From Nitrospirillum viridazoti CBAmc (GTDB taxonomy: Bacteria > Pseudomonadota > Alphaproteobacteria > Azospirillales > Azospirillaceae), in assembly GCF_000730165.1 (NCBI RefSeq), contig NZ_CP022110.1, positions 62,001 to 126,000 of the forward strand: DNA of 64,000 nt. The letters run 5' to 3'. Under the pieces are notes generated by a model, which searched no databases, had not been told where the DNA came from, and saw only the letters and a program-made list of their open reading frames with translations. Below are positions 43,739-52,606 of this stretch, one piece after another; the stretch's first letter is position 1; each line of letters starts with the position of its first letter. A program made the translations under genes and the position numbers.

Positions 43739-45781
43739 ATGTCGGTGCTGGAGACCGCGCGGCGTCGCCGCCCGGCCGTCTTTTTTCTGACCCGCGGCCC
43801 GATTTTGGCCGCCCTATCCGGTATTGTCCTGACCGTCCTGGCCGCGTTCTACGTCCATTCCATGCTGTCGGGCGTGGCCCAGGCCCGGCTGGCGGATGAG
43901 GCCGACGCCCGCAGCCGCCATGTGCAGCAACGCCTGGACCGCATCGCCGCCACCTTAGGCGCGGAGGGCGACTTCTTGACCGCCAACCCCGCACCGGCGG
44001 AATTCGACCGCCAGGTGGCCCTGCTGATCGACCTCCGGCCTGAGATCCGGGCCGTGTCCTGGGTGGGTCCAGGCGGCCGCGTGCTGCGGACCGGCCCCAT
44101 GGGGGCCGAAATCGCGCCCGCTGACATGGCCGACCACCCGTTCTCGCCCGAGGGCGTCACCGTGCGCCTGAGCGCCGATGGCGCCAACCTGTTGCTGGCG
44201 CGGTCCACATCCGGGCCGGCGCCCAGCGGTGCGCCCAGTGGCGGGCCCAACGGCGGGATGGCGCTGGTGGCCCGCATCGACCTGCGCGACCTGCTGACCC
44301 TGCGCATGGAGGGGCAGGCCGATCCCGCCCTATGGACCCGGCTCAGCTTGCGGTCGCGCGGGGGCGAGGCCGCCTTCGTCCAGACGGGGCATACCGCCAC
44401 CACCACCTCCGAATTCAGCCGTGCCCTGTCCATCGGCGACGGGGTGTGGTGGCTGGACATGACGGGTGACCTGGTGGCCGGCCTTGCCCGCCAGTCGTGG
44501 GAGGTGGAGGCGGTGCTGGTCTTCGGCTTCGCGCTGACCTTCGGCGTCAGCCTGGTGCTGATGGTCAGCCGCCGCCGCGCCCATGACCGCACCGTGCTGA
44601 TGGACAGCCTGGAACAGGCCAATGCCGTGCTGCATGCCAGCGAGCGCAAGTACCGCGACATCTATGAGAACGCGGTGGAGGGCATGTTCACCATCACCGT
44701 CGGGGGCGCCATCCTGTCGGCCAACCCCGCCCTGGTGCGCATGCTGGGCTATGCCTCGGAAGAGGATCTGGCGACCACCTTGACCGACGCCTGGACGCAG
44801 CTGTTCATCGATCCACGCCCCCGGGTGGAATTTCCCCAGGAGGTCATGGACCGGGGCGCCATCCAGGATTTCGCGGCCGAGATCCGCCGCCGGGACGGCA
44901 GCGCCCTGTGGGCGTCCCTGTCCGCCCGGGTGCTGCTGGACGGGGCCGGCCGCGCCTACGCCATCCAGGGCACGGCCGACGACATCACCGACCGTCGCCG
45001 GGCCGAGGTGGCGCTGCGCCTGGCCAAGGAGCAGTCGGAATTCGCCAGCCGTTCCAAGACCGAATTCCTGGCCAATATGAGCCATGAGCTGCGCACGCCC
45101 CTGAACGCCATCATTGGCTTTTCCGAGATCATCGGCAGCCAGTCGCTGGGCCCCATCGACAACCCCGCCTACGCCGAATACGCCAAGGACATCCACGACA
45201 GCGGCCGCATGCTGCTGGACCTGATCAACGACATCCTGGACCTGTCCAAGATCGAGGCCGGAAAGCGTGAGCTGAACGAGCACATGGTGGATCTGCCGCG
45301 CGTCTTCGCATCCTGCCTGCGGGTGGTGAAGGAACGGGCCATCCGAGGCGGCATCCACCTGCAGACCGACTATGCCGACTTCCTGCCCCGTCTGCGCGCG
45401 GACGAGGTGGCGCTGAAGCAGTTGCTGTCCAACCTGCTGGCCAACGCCGTGAAGTTCACGCTGAAGGGTGGCACCGTCACCCTGGGCGCCGTGGTCGACG
45501 GCGACGGCCGCCTGGTCATCACCGTGGCCGACACGGGCATCGGCATGCGGGCGGAAGACATCGGCCGCGCCCTGGAACCCTTCCGCCAGATCGAGAACCC
45601 GCTGACCCGCACCGCCGGCGGCGCTGGCCTGGGCCTGCCCCTGGTGCGGGCCCTGGTGGAACTTCACGGCGGCAAGCTGGAGATCGAGAGCGAGCCCGGC
45701 ACCGGCACCATCGCCCGCGTCATCATGCCCGCCGACCGGGTGTGGCCGGACATCGGGTTGGTGGTGGCCGCGGCGAACTGA
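43739..45781 (+). CDS. Membrane-bound PAS-domain sensor histidine kinase
   Basis: A 680-residue kinase. Helix 1 (about residues 22-44) and helix 2 (about 258-280) bracket a periplasmic sensor of about 210 residues that contains a Gly/Ser/Pro-rich insert (SGPAPSGAPSGGPNGG). A PAS domain (about 300-425; YENAVEGMFTI) is followed by HisKA with the phospho-acceptor His449 in MSHELRTPLNAIIGFSE and an HATPase domain with N box LLSNLLANAVKFT, DTGIGM and GAGLGLPLV. This is similar to PleC/DivJ-type kinases of alphaproteobacteria. No response regulator is adjacent, so its partner must be elsewhere. Confidence 0.93.
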   Translation: MSVLETARRRRPAVFFLTRGPILAALSGIVLTVLAAFYVHSMLSGVAQARLADEADARSRHVQQRLDRIAATLGAEGDFLTANPAPAEFDRQVALLIDLRPEIRAVSWVGPGGRVLRTGPMGAEIAPADMADHPFSPEGVTVRLSADGANLLLARSTSGPAPSGAPSGGPNGGMALVARIDLRDLLTLRMEGQADPALWTRLSLRSRGGEAAFVQTGHTATTTSEFSRALSIGDGVWWLDMTGDLVAGLARQSWEVEAVLVFGFALTFGVSLVLMVSRRRAHDRTVLMDSLEQANAVLHASERKYRDIYENAVEGMFTITVGGAILSANPALVRMLGYASEEDLATTLTDAWTQLFIDPRPRVEFPQEVMDRGAIQDFAAEIRRRDGSALWASLSARVLLDGAGRAYAIQGTADDITDRRRAEVALRLAKEQSEFASRSKTEFLANMSHELRTPLNAIIGFSEIIGSQSLGPIDNPAYAEYAKDIHDSGRMLLDLINDILDLSKIEAGKRELNEHMVDLPRVFASCLRVVKERAIRGGIHLQTDYADFLPRLRADEVALKQLLSNLLANAVKFTLKGGTVTLGAVVDGDGRLVITVADTGIGMRAEDIGRALEPFRQIENPLTRTAGGAGLGLPLVRALVELHGGKLEIESEPGTGTIARVIMPADRVWPDIGLVVAAAN

Positions 45782-45820
45782 CCATTCCCCAGGCACCGTT
45801 CCCGGCGACGGCCGTAACGC

Positions 45821-46342
45821 TCAGAGCCCGGCTTTGTTCAGCAGACCCAGGATGCTTTCCAGCATCACGTCGGCCATGGGCCGCACGGGGGAGGGCCAGA
45901 TTTCCGCCAGGCGCCCGTCGGGCGTGATCAGGTGCTTCTGAAAGTTCCAGCGCGGCCGTCCCGCCCCTTCCCCCACGCTGCTGACCACCCACTGGAAAAA
46001 GGGGTGGGCGTTGGGACCGATCACGGTCTGCTTGGCCGTCAGGGGGAAATCCACGCCGTAGGTGGTGGCGCAGAACTGCGCGATCTCTGCCGGGCTGCCA
46101 GGTTCCTGTCCGCCGAAATCGTTGGACGGTACGCCCACCACCACCAGGCCCCGGCCGCGTAGCCGGGTCCACAGCGTCTGCAGCTCGGCATATTGCGGGG
46201 TGTAGCCGCAGGCCGACGCCGTGTTCACCACCAGCACCGGTCGGCCCTTGAACGCCCCCAGCGGTATGGTTCCATCGCCGGTCAGGGTGGGAAAGGTGAA
46301 GCTGTGGGCGTTCAGCCGTTCCCGCGTCTTCGTCTGCTCCAT
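45821..46342 (-). CDS. Glutathione peroxidase
   Basis: A 173-residue thioredoxin-fold peroxidase. The peroxidatic Cys is in NTASACGYTPQYAELQ, followed by GVPSNDFGGQEPGS and the WNFQKHLITPDG segment with the active-site Trp and Asn. Bacterial enzymes of this type use glutathione or thioredoxin to reduce hydroperoxides. ATG 46342 gives the normal length; a longer in-frame start at 46444 would add a low-complexity Ala/Pro stretch. It follows the molybdopterin oxidoreductase gene on the same strand and is probably co-transcribed. Confidence 0.92.
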   Translation of the reverse strand: MEQTKTRERLNAHSFTFPTLTGDGTIPLGAFKGRPVLVVNTASACGYTPQYAELQTLWTRLRGRGLVVVGVPSNDFGGQEPGSPAEIAQFCATTYGVDFPLTAKQTVIGPNAHPFFQWVVSSVGEGAGRPRWNFQKHLITPDGRLAEIWPSPVRPMADVMLESILGLLNKAGL

Positions 46343-46453
46343 GGGCCTGACCTGGGAATTGGAAGGGGCGCGCGGGGGCGGCGCGAAGGGGGCTGTGCGA
46401 GCGGCCGTGCGGGGGGCCATGCGAGGAAAGCTGTTCTGGCTCATCTACAGGTC

Positions 46454-47164
46454 TCAACCGTACCGCTGTTCGGTCCAGGGATCGCCTTCGTTATGGTATC
46501 CCCGCACCTCCCAAAACCCGGGCGTGTCGTCGTTGACGAACTGGATGCGGCGGATCCATTTCGCCGATTTCCAGAAATAGGCCTGGGGCACCACCAGCCG
46601 CACCGGCCCGCCATGTTCCCGCGTCAGGGGCTCGCCCTGCCAGGTGGCGGCCAGCAGCACATCGGCTGCGCTGAACGCCGCCAGGCTGAGGTTGGTGGTG
46701 TAGCCGTCATAGCTGTGCAGCAGGACGTGGGCCGCATCCGCCTGGGGCCGGGCCAGCGCCACGATGTGGCCGGCGGAAACGCCCCGCCAATGGTTGTCAT
46801 AGCGCGACCAGGACGTGACGCAGTGGATGTCGGACGTGTCGCTGAACGCCGGCTGATCCTGGAAATCCGCCCAGCGCCAGGTGAAGGGATGGTCCACCAG
46901 CCCGTCCACCGTCAGGGTCCAGTCGTCGGCACCCACGTCCGGCAGGATGCCCAGGTCCAGCACCGGCCAGTTGGTCACCAGGCGCTGTCCCGGCGGCAGA
47001 CGCGGGCGGGCCGCGGGAGTCGAATCGGCCTGCGCGCCGGTCAGCAGCCGGCCTTCCCGCGCCCAGGCGCGCTTGGTCGCCACCAGCTTGCTCTCAGGGG
47101 CCTTCTGGTCATCGGTGCCCAGGGCGGCATCCGGTATGGTGTCGTCGGGACTGTCCGTGGCCAT
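46454..47164 (-). CDS. Sulfite-oxidase-like molybdopterin-binding oxidoreductase without export signal
   Basis: A 236-residue single-domain protein of the SUOX/MsrP molybdopterin fold. The molybdenum-ligating Cys is in DIHCVTSWSRYDNHWRGV; LLHSYDGYTTNLSL, HGGPVRLVVPQAYFWKSAKWI and the closing GFWEVRGYHNEGDPW are typical. MsrP-type enzymes carry a Tat signal and act in the periplasm; here the N-terminus (MATDSPDDTIPDAAL) is acidic with no Tat motif, which points to the cytosol. The substrate is unknown, with a sulfoxide or sulfite-like compound the natural guess. It lies upstream of the peroxidase gene, suggesting a joint oxidative-damage role. Confidence 0.88.
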   Translation of the reverse strand: MATDSPDDTIPDAALGTDDQKAPESKLVATKRAWAREGRLLTGAQADSTPAARPRLPPGQRLVTNWPVLDLGILPDVGADDWTLTVDGLVDHPFTWRWADFQDQPAFSDTSDIHCVTSWSRYDNHWRGVSAGHIVALARPQADAAHVLLHSYDGYTTNLSLAAFSAADVLLAATWQGEPLTREHGGPVRLVVPQAYFWKSAKWIRRIQFVNDDTPGFWEVRGYHNEGDPWTEQRYG

Positions 47165-47495
47165 GCGCCGGGTTACTCACATAATCAGCCGGGGGTGGCC
47201 GGAAATTGGCCGGGTGCCCACGCGGGAAATCACGGGGAAATGTTGTGTCAAATCGTGGGCGCCGGGTCCACATGCCGCGCCGCCGCCACAATCTTAAGGA
47301 TAGTGCGCCCTGCCCCGCCTGCCTACCGCGCAGCGGCGATTTTGGCGGGAACTGTGCTTCGGGACCTATGCTTTACGGCAACATCCCTCGCCCGGCCGTT
47401 GGCAGCCCTACCCTTTAAGGTTAACGTTCGGCCCTTTCCTTGATCCTTGGGCCCCCTGATCCTTGGCCCTTCATAGACCCACCCGATTGTTGCGG
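47165..47495. other. 331-bp divergent gap before the mechanosensitive channel gene
   Basis: No convincing gene is seen. It contains two copies of TGATCCTTGG (47441-47450 and 47458-47467) just ahead of the channel gene. The stretch from 47280 to 47430 contains short AT-rich patches suitable for a promoter, but no clear consensus element stands out. Confidence 0.35.
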
Positions 47496-49979
47496 ATGAT
47501 GCGGAAAGCCCTTTTTGCCGTTTCCCTGGCGCTTCTGGCGTCCCTGATGCTGTCGCTCGCGATGCCGCCCGCCTGGGCGCAGGGCACGTCCGCGGCCGCG
47601 TCCGCCGACCCGTCTTCGCCCGACCCGTCTTCGCCCGACTTGGCCCAGGCCGACCAGCCACCGCCCGATCAGCGGCCACCGGATGCGGGTGGGGACGCGA
47701 GTGGGAAAGCGCGGGATGGTGCGCAGACCCCGCGAGGGGAGGCGGCCAAGGAGCCGGTGGCCATTCCCGTGCCGGTGCCCGTTTCCCCGCCGGCCGCCTC
47801 CCAGGCGGCTGCCCTGCTGCAGACCCTGCAGGACCCCCAGCGCCGCGACGCGCTGATCGCCCAGCTGAAGCTGCTGGCTGACGCGAACCCCAGCGCCACC
47901 TCCGCCCCAGCCCCCATCCCGGTCCCCGCCCCGGCTGCGACCCCCGCCGCCCCTGCCGGCGCTACCCCCGCCGAGCCGGCGCAGGAGTCGGAGGTGGAGT
48001 TGCTGGGAGCCCGCGTGCTGGACGCCTTGTCCGACCGCATCGAGGAATTCAGCGAGGAGATCGCGGCCGCCGGCCAGGCCTTGCTGGACCTGCCCAAGGC
48101 CTACCGTTGGCTGGACCGTCAGATGTCCGACCCCCGCCTGCGCGTGCAGTGGGGCATCCTGCTGGGTGAGGTCCTGCTGGTGGTCGTCGCCGGCTATGCC
48201 GCCCGTCTGGCGACCTTCTGGCTGTTGGCGCGCCCGCGCCGGGGTCTGGAACATCGCCAACCCCGGAACTGGGGCGTTCGCCTGGGCCTGCTGCTGACCC
48301 GCACCCTGCTGGACATCGTGCCCATGGTGGCCTTCGCCCTGGCGGCCTATGGCGTGCAGACCCTGACCCACCCGCCCAAGCCCGCCTCCACGGCGGCGCT
48401 GGGTATCATCGTGTCCAGCTTGCTGGTACAGGGCGCGACGCTGGCGGCCCGTTTCCTGCTGTCGCCGGGTGCCCCCTCCCTACGCTTGCTCCCCGTGGGG
48501 GATGAGACGGCGCACTACGTCTACATCTGGGTGCGCCGCATCGCCCTGACCGCCGTCTACGGCTACTTCGTGGCGCAGGTGGCCTATCAGCTGGGCCTGC
48601 CCTATCGCCCCTACATGGCCCTGCTGAAGGTGGTGGGCCTGATCGTCGGCATCATGCTGGTGATCCTGGTGCTGCAGAACCGGCAGAGCGTGGCGGACTG
48701 GATCCGGGGGCGGGACCCCCTGCTGCCGGAAGACCCGCATGATGACGGCGCGCTTGAGGCGCAACTGGCGGCCGAAATCTCCGGCGACAGCCCCATGGTC
48801 GCCGCCCCCCCGCCAGCGCCGACCGCCTGGGGCCTGGTCCGGCGCCGCCTGGCGGAGGTTTGGCACATCCTGGCCATCGTCTATCTGGTGGCCATCTACG
48901 GCATCTGGGCGCTGGAGGTGAAGGGCGGCTTCGGCTTCGTTTCCCGCGCCACCTTGATCAGCGTCGTCACCTTGATCGTGGCCCGCCTGCTGATGGAAGG
49001 GATAGACCGCCTGATCCGGCGCGGCTTCGCCATCCCGGATGATTTGAAGCGCCAGTACCCGCTGCTGGAATCCCGCGCCAACCGTTATCTGCCCATCCTG
49101 CACCGGGGTGCCAAGGTGGTGGTGTGGCTGGCGGGATTGCTCACCCTGCTGCAGGCGTGGGGGGTGGACAGTTTCGGCTGGCTCAGCACGCCCTTCGGCC
49201 AGCGGGCCAGCGCCTCCCTCCTCACCATCGTCCTCATGGTCATCTTCGCGCTGATCGTGTGGGAACTGGTCAGCGGCGGCATTGAACGCTACCTCAACAC
49301 CACCGACCGCCACGGCCGCCTGGTGGAGCGCAGTCCCCGCATCCGTACCCTGCTGCCCCTGGTGCGCAACGTCGTGCTGGTGATGCTGCTGGTTATGGTG
49401 GGGCTGACCGTGCTGGCGGAGATCGGGGTCAACATCGCCCCGCTGCTGGCCGGTGTCGGTTTCCTCGGCGTCGCCGTAGGCTTCGGCTCCCAGTCCCTGG
49501 TGAAGGACGTCATCACCGGCCTGTTCATCCTGTTCGAGGATACGATCTCCGTCGGCGATTCCGTGACACTGGCCGGCTATACCGGCACGGTGGAGGGACT
49601 GACCATCCGCACCATCCGCCTGCGCGACGATAGCGGCGCCGTCCATACCGTGCCCTTCAGCGCCGTCACCGGCATCTCCAACCTGACCAAGGACTACAGC
49701 TACTTCACGGCCGATTTCGGCATCGCCTACGCCACCGACCTGAACCGGGCCACCCAGATCATGACCGAGATCGGCGAGGAACTGCAAAGCGACAGCCTGT
49801 TCGGCCCCAGCATCCTGGCGCCCCTGGAAATCCTGGGCGTCAGCGAATTCGCGGAGAAGGCGGTGAAGATCAAGTTCCGCATCAAGACCCGTCCCCGCCG
49901 CCAGCTGGCCGTGGGCCGCGAGTTCAACCGTCGCCTGAAGCTGCGCTTCGACGCCGAGGGCATCCCCTTCCCGGTTTGA
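47496..49979 (+). CDS. Large MscS-family mechanosensitive channel (YbdG/MscK-like)
   Basis: An 827-residue inner-membrane protein. A signal peptide (residues 1-30) is followed by a Pro/Ala-rich periplasmic stretch with a tandem DPSSP repeat, a helical segment, and about ten membrane helices. The C-terminal MscS core is clear: LLAGVGFLGVAVGFGSQSLV (pore helix with Gly/Ala pattern), DVITGLFILFEDTISVGD, and the beta domain GTVEGLTIRTIRLRD then HTVPFSAVTGISNL. Such channels open under hypo-osmotic stress. Size and extra helices resemble MscK/YjeP-type members rather than small MscS. ATG 47496 fits the signal peptide. Confidence 0.92.
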   Translation: MMRKALFAVSLALLASLMLSLAMPPAWAQGTSAAASADPSSPDPSSPDLAQADQPPPDQRPPDAGGDASGKARDGAQTPRGEAAKEPVAIPVPVPVSPPAASQAAALLQTLQDPQRRDALIAQLKLLADANPSATSAPAPIPVPAPAATPAAPAGATPAEPAQESEVELLGARVLDALSDRIEEFSEEIAAAGQALLDLPKAYRWLDRQMSDPRLRVQWGILLGEVLLVVVAGYAARLATFWLLARPRRGLEHRQPRNWGVRLGLLLTRTLLDIVPMVAFALAAYGVQTLTHPPKPASTAALGIIVSSLLVQGATLAARFLLSPGAPSLRLLPVGDETAHYVYIWVRRIALTAVYGYFVAQVAYQLGLPYRPYMALLKVVGLIVGIMLVILVLQNRQSVADWIRGRDPLLPEDPHDDGALEAQLAAEISGDSPMVAAPPPAPTAWGLVRRRLAEVWHILAIVYLVAIYGIWALEVKGGFGFVSRATLISVVTLIVARLLMEGIDRLIRRGFAIPDDLKRQYPLLESRANRYLPILHRGAKVVVWLAGLLTLLQAWGVDSFGWLSTPFGQRASASLLTIVLMVIFALIVWELVSGGIERYLNTTDRHGRLVERSPRIRTLLPLVRNVVLVMLLVMVGLTVLAEIGVNIAPLLAGVGFLGVAVGFGSQSLVKDVITGLFILFEDTISVGDSVTLAGYTGTVEGLTIRTIRLRDDSGAVHTVPFSAVTGISNLTKDYSYFTADFGIAYATDLNRATQIMTEIGEELQSDSLFGPSILAPLEILGVSEFAEKAVKIKFRIKTRPRRQLAVGREFNRRLKLRFDAEGIPFPV
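47607..47636 (+). repeat. 15-bp tandem repeat within the MscS-type gene
   Basis: GACCCGTCTTCGCCC occurs twice head-to-tail (47607-47621, 47622-47636), giving DPSSP twice in frame. Copy number changes would not shift the frame, so the periplasmic linker could vary in length. Confidence 0.8.
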
Positions 49980-49986
49980 GGGGGTG

Positions 49987-50595
49987 TCACCTGAGGATTT
50001 CGTCCGGATCGGCCGCGTCCACGATGCGTGCGGCGGTGTCGAAATCGAAACCGGCGCGGGCCAAGGTGGCTAGGTCCTTGTCGCGCCTGGCCTCACGCTC
50101 CGCCTCGGGACGGAAGGGGCCCAGCCGGCGGCGGCGGGCGTAGGCGTGGGCTGCACGCAGATCGGTCGAGCCTTCCTCGGCATCGCCCAGCTCACGGGCG
50201 AGTTCGCCCAGGGCGGCGTCGACCAGATCGGCGTCCACGCCCTTGGCCGCCATCTTCTGGCGGATGGTGCGGGTGGATCCACCCCGGCGGTGCAGGCTGG
50301 CGACCTTGCCCTCGGCATAGACGCGGTCGTTCAGCAGGCCGCTCTGCTGGTAACGGGAAATCAGCGCCTCCACCCACTCCGCCCCTTGCGCCCGGTCTGT
50401 GCCGTGGGCGGCCGCCGACATGTCCACCTTGCGCATCAGCACGCGACGCAGCGCGGCGGTGGAGGCGGCGAAGCGCTCCAGATAATGCAGGGCGGCGCGC
50501 TCCAGATAGGCGGCGCTGACCCGCCTCGGGCCCCGGCGCTGGGCGGGCTGGCGAGCGGCAGGGCGGGCGGGCGGGTCGAAAAGATCGTCGGTCAT
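49987..50595 (-). CDS. recX: Regulatory protein RecX
   Basis: A 202-residue helical protein that limits RecA filament growth. It shows the RecX three-helix repeats: YLERAALHYLERFAASTAALRRVLMRKV, LISRYQQSGLLNDRVYAEGKVASLHRRGGSTRTIRQKMAAKGV and the C-terminal PEAEREARRDKDLATLARAGFDFDTAARIVD. ATG 50595 starts the natural N-terminus (MTDDLFDPP); a longer frame to 50628 is less likely. recA is not in the window. It converges on the MscS gene, with 7 bp between stops. Confidence 0.9.
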   Translation of the reverse strand: MTDDLFDPPARPAARQPAQRRGPRRVSAAYLERAALHYLERFAASTAALRRVLMRKVDMSAAAHGTDRAQGAEWVEALISRYQQSGLLNDRVYAEGKVASLHRRGGSTRTIRQKMAAKGVDADLVDAALGELARELGDAEEGSTDLRAAHAYARRRRLGPFRPEAEREARRDKDLATLARAGFDFDTAARIVDAADPDEILR

Positions 50596-50753
50596 GCCGG
50601 CCATGGTAGCGCCGGGGAACGCCCCCACGCCATCGTTGTGCCGGCCCCTGTGACGCCGCTCATATTGCCGGATGGGGGGCGCGGCGTTAAGGTCGGGCCC
50701 AGCCTTGCCGGGGGCGTACCCCCCGGACCCTTCCGCACGGGCGCCTTAAATCC

Positions 50754-51593
50754 ATGACCATGCTGCAGCAGTCCCCCTTGTCCGGCATCGCCGCCGCGAC
50801 GCCCGTCCCGGCTCCCCGGGCCCTGGGCGCCATCAACTGGGTGGGCTTCACCACCCTGACGAAGCGGGAGATACGGCGCTTTCTGAAGGTCTGGGTGCAG
50901 ACCATCGCCGCGCCAGTGGTGACCACGCTGCTGTTCTATTCCGTATTTGCCCTGGCGCTGGGCGGGGTTGTGCGCATGGTGGGCGACGTGCCCTTCCTGC
51001 GCTTCCTGGGGCCCGGCCTGATCATGATGGGCATGGCGCAGAACGCCTTCGCCAACACCTCGTCCTCCGTGCTGGTGTCCAAGGTCCAGGGCAACATCGT
51101 CGATGTGTTGATGCCGCCCCTGTCCCCGTTCGAGTTCGTGTCCGCCTTCGTCACCGGCGGCATCGTGCGCGGGCTGATGGTGGGCCTCGTCACCTGGGTC
51201 GTCATCCAGCTGGTGGTGCCGCTGGGCCTGCACGCGCCCTTCTACGTCCTGTTCCATGCCGTGATGGCCTCCATGCTGCTGTCGCTGCTGGGCCTCATCG
51301 GCGGCATCTGGGCGGATAAATTCGACCACATGGCGGCCATCACCAACTTCGTGATCACGCCCCTGTCCTTCCTGTCCGGCACCTTCTATACGCTGGACAG
51401 CGCGCCGCGCTTCTTCCACACCGTGGCCCATGTGAACCCCTTCTTCTATTTTATCGACGGGTTCCGCTACGGCTTCATCGGCCGCACCGACGGCACGCTG
51501 GGGACCGGCATCGCCGTGATGCTGGGGATCAACCTCGTCCTCTGGCTGGTGGCCTTGCGCATGGTCTCCACCGGCTACAAGCTGAAGGCCTGA
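50754..51593 (+). CDS. ABC-2 type transporter permease (first of a tandem pair)
   Basis: A 279-residue membrane protein with about six helices of the ABC-2 family. FLGPGLIMMGMAQNAFANTSSSVL, DVLMPPLSPFEFVSAFVTGG and the AHVNPFFYFIDGFRYGFIG ending resemble YadH-type permeases. These need a separate ATPase, but none is adjacent in either direction. It ends 4 bp before the second permease gene. Export of a drug, lipid or polysaccharide precursor are the usual options; none can be chosen from this sequence. Confidence 0.9.
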   Translation: MTMLQQSPLSGIAAATPVPAPRALGAINWVGFTTLTKREIRRFLKVWVQTIAAPVVTTLLFYSVFALALGGVVRMVGDVPFLRFLGPGLIMMGMAQNAFANTSSSVLVSKVQGNIVDVLMPPLSPFEFVSAFVTGGIVRGLMVGLVTWVVIQLVVPLGLHAPFYVLFHAVMASMLLSLLGLIGGIWADKFDHMAAITNFVITPLSFLSGTFYTLDSAPRFFHTVAHVNPFFYFIDGFRYGFIGRTDGTLGTGIAVMLGINLVLWLVALRMVSTGYKLKA

Positions 51594-51597
51594 CGCC

Positions 51598-52446
51598 ATG
51601 GACATGCCGGTGGACGGAGTGGGTGCCGAAACGCCGTTGCCGGCCGGGGCCTACCGGCCCGACCGCCGCCGGTACCATGGCCGTTTCAACACCCTGGGCT
51701 TCCTGACCCTGCTGGGGCGGGAGATCAAGCGCCTGCGCAAGCTGGCGATGCTGTTCCTGGTGGCGCCCGGCCTGTCCGCCGCCCTCTACTTTACCGTCTT
51801 CGCCTTCGGCCTGGGCGACAAGCGTGGTACGCCCGAGGGCGACGCCATCCTGGCTTTCCTGGTGCCCGGCCTCGTGACCCTGTCCCTGCTGACCCAGTCG
51901 GTGCAGATCCCCTCCTTCTCCATCCTTTACGCGAAGATGGAGGGCGCCATCCTGGACCAGCTGATGGCGCCGGTGGGCGCGGCCGAGATGCTGGCCGCCT
52001 ATGTCCTCTCCGCCATGGCCGCCGGTGTGGCCAGTGGGGCCGCCGTGTGGGTGGGGTTCCTCATCTTCTGGCAGGCGCCGATGGCCGATCCCGCGCTGGT
52101 GCTGCTGTTCGTGGTGCTGGGCTCGTCCATGATGGCCACCTTCGGCGTGCTGACCGGCCTCATCAGTGTGAAGTGGGACCATCTGTCGGCGGCCATGACC
52201 TTCGTCTTCACGCCCTTGATCTTCCTGTCCGGCCTGTTCGCGCCGGTGGCGGGCATGCCGGGGGTGCTGCGCGCCATCGTCCAGGCCAATCCCATCTACT
52301 ACGCCATCGACGGCGTACGCATCGGCTTCCTGGGGCAGGGCCAGGACCAGGCGGCGCTGGCCGTCCTGGTGCTGGTGGCCGTGAACGTCGCGCTGCTGGC
52401 CATCGCCGGCACCCTGCTGCACCGCGGCTACCGCCTGCGGAACTGA
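51598..52446 (+). CDS. ABC-2 type transporter permease (second of a tandem pair)
   Basis: A 282-residue paralogue of the preceding permease. FLVPGLVTLSLLTQSVQIPSFSIL, DQLMAPVGAAEMLAAYVLSAMAAG and QANPIYYAIDGVRIGFLG line up with equivalent positions of the first, so the two probably form a heterodimer channel. A soluble N-terminal tail of about 45 residues precedes helix 1. No ATP-binding gene is found next to it. The following gene is an unrecognised acidic protein 160 bp downstream. Confidence 0.9.
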   Translation: MDMPVDGVGAETPLPAGAYRPDRRRYHGRFNTLGFLTLLGREIKRLRKLAMLFLVAPGLSAALYFTVFAFGLGDKRGTPEGDAILAFLVPGLVTLSLLTQSVQIPSFSILYAKMEGAILDQLMAPVGAAEMLAAYVLSAMAAGVASGAAVWVGFLIFWQAPMADPALVLLFVVLGSSMMATFGVLTGLISVKWDHLSAAMTFVFTPLIFLSGLFAPVAGMPGVLRAIVQANPIYYAIDGVRIGFLGQGQDQAALAVLVLVAVNVALLAIAGTLLHRGYRLRN

Positions 52447-52606
52447 TGGTCACCGCAAGGCGGGGCCTGGAACCGCATGTCCTTGGCAGGGCGGGGATTT
52501 TAGCGGAATCGACTGATCCAGCCATGTGCTGGGGGCGCAACTGTACTGGCTGGCCTGCTGGCGGAGGGTTTGCAACGGCGGGCCGGCTTGCCTAGAGTGC
52601 CGCGCC

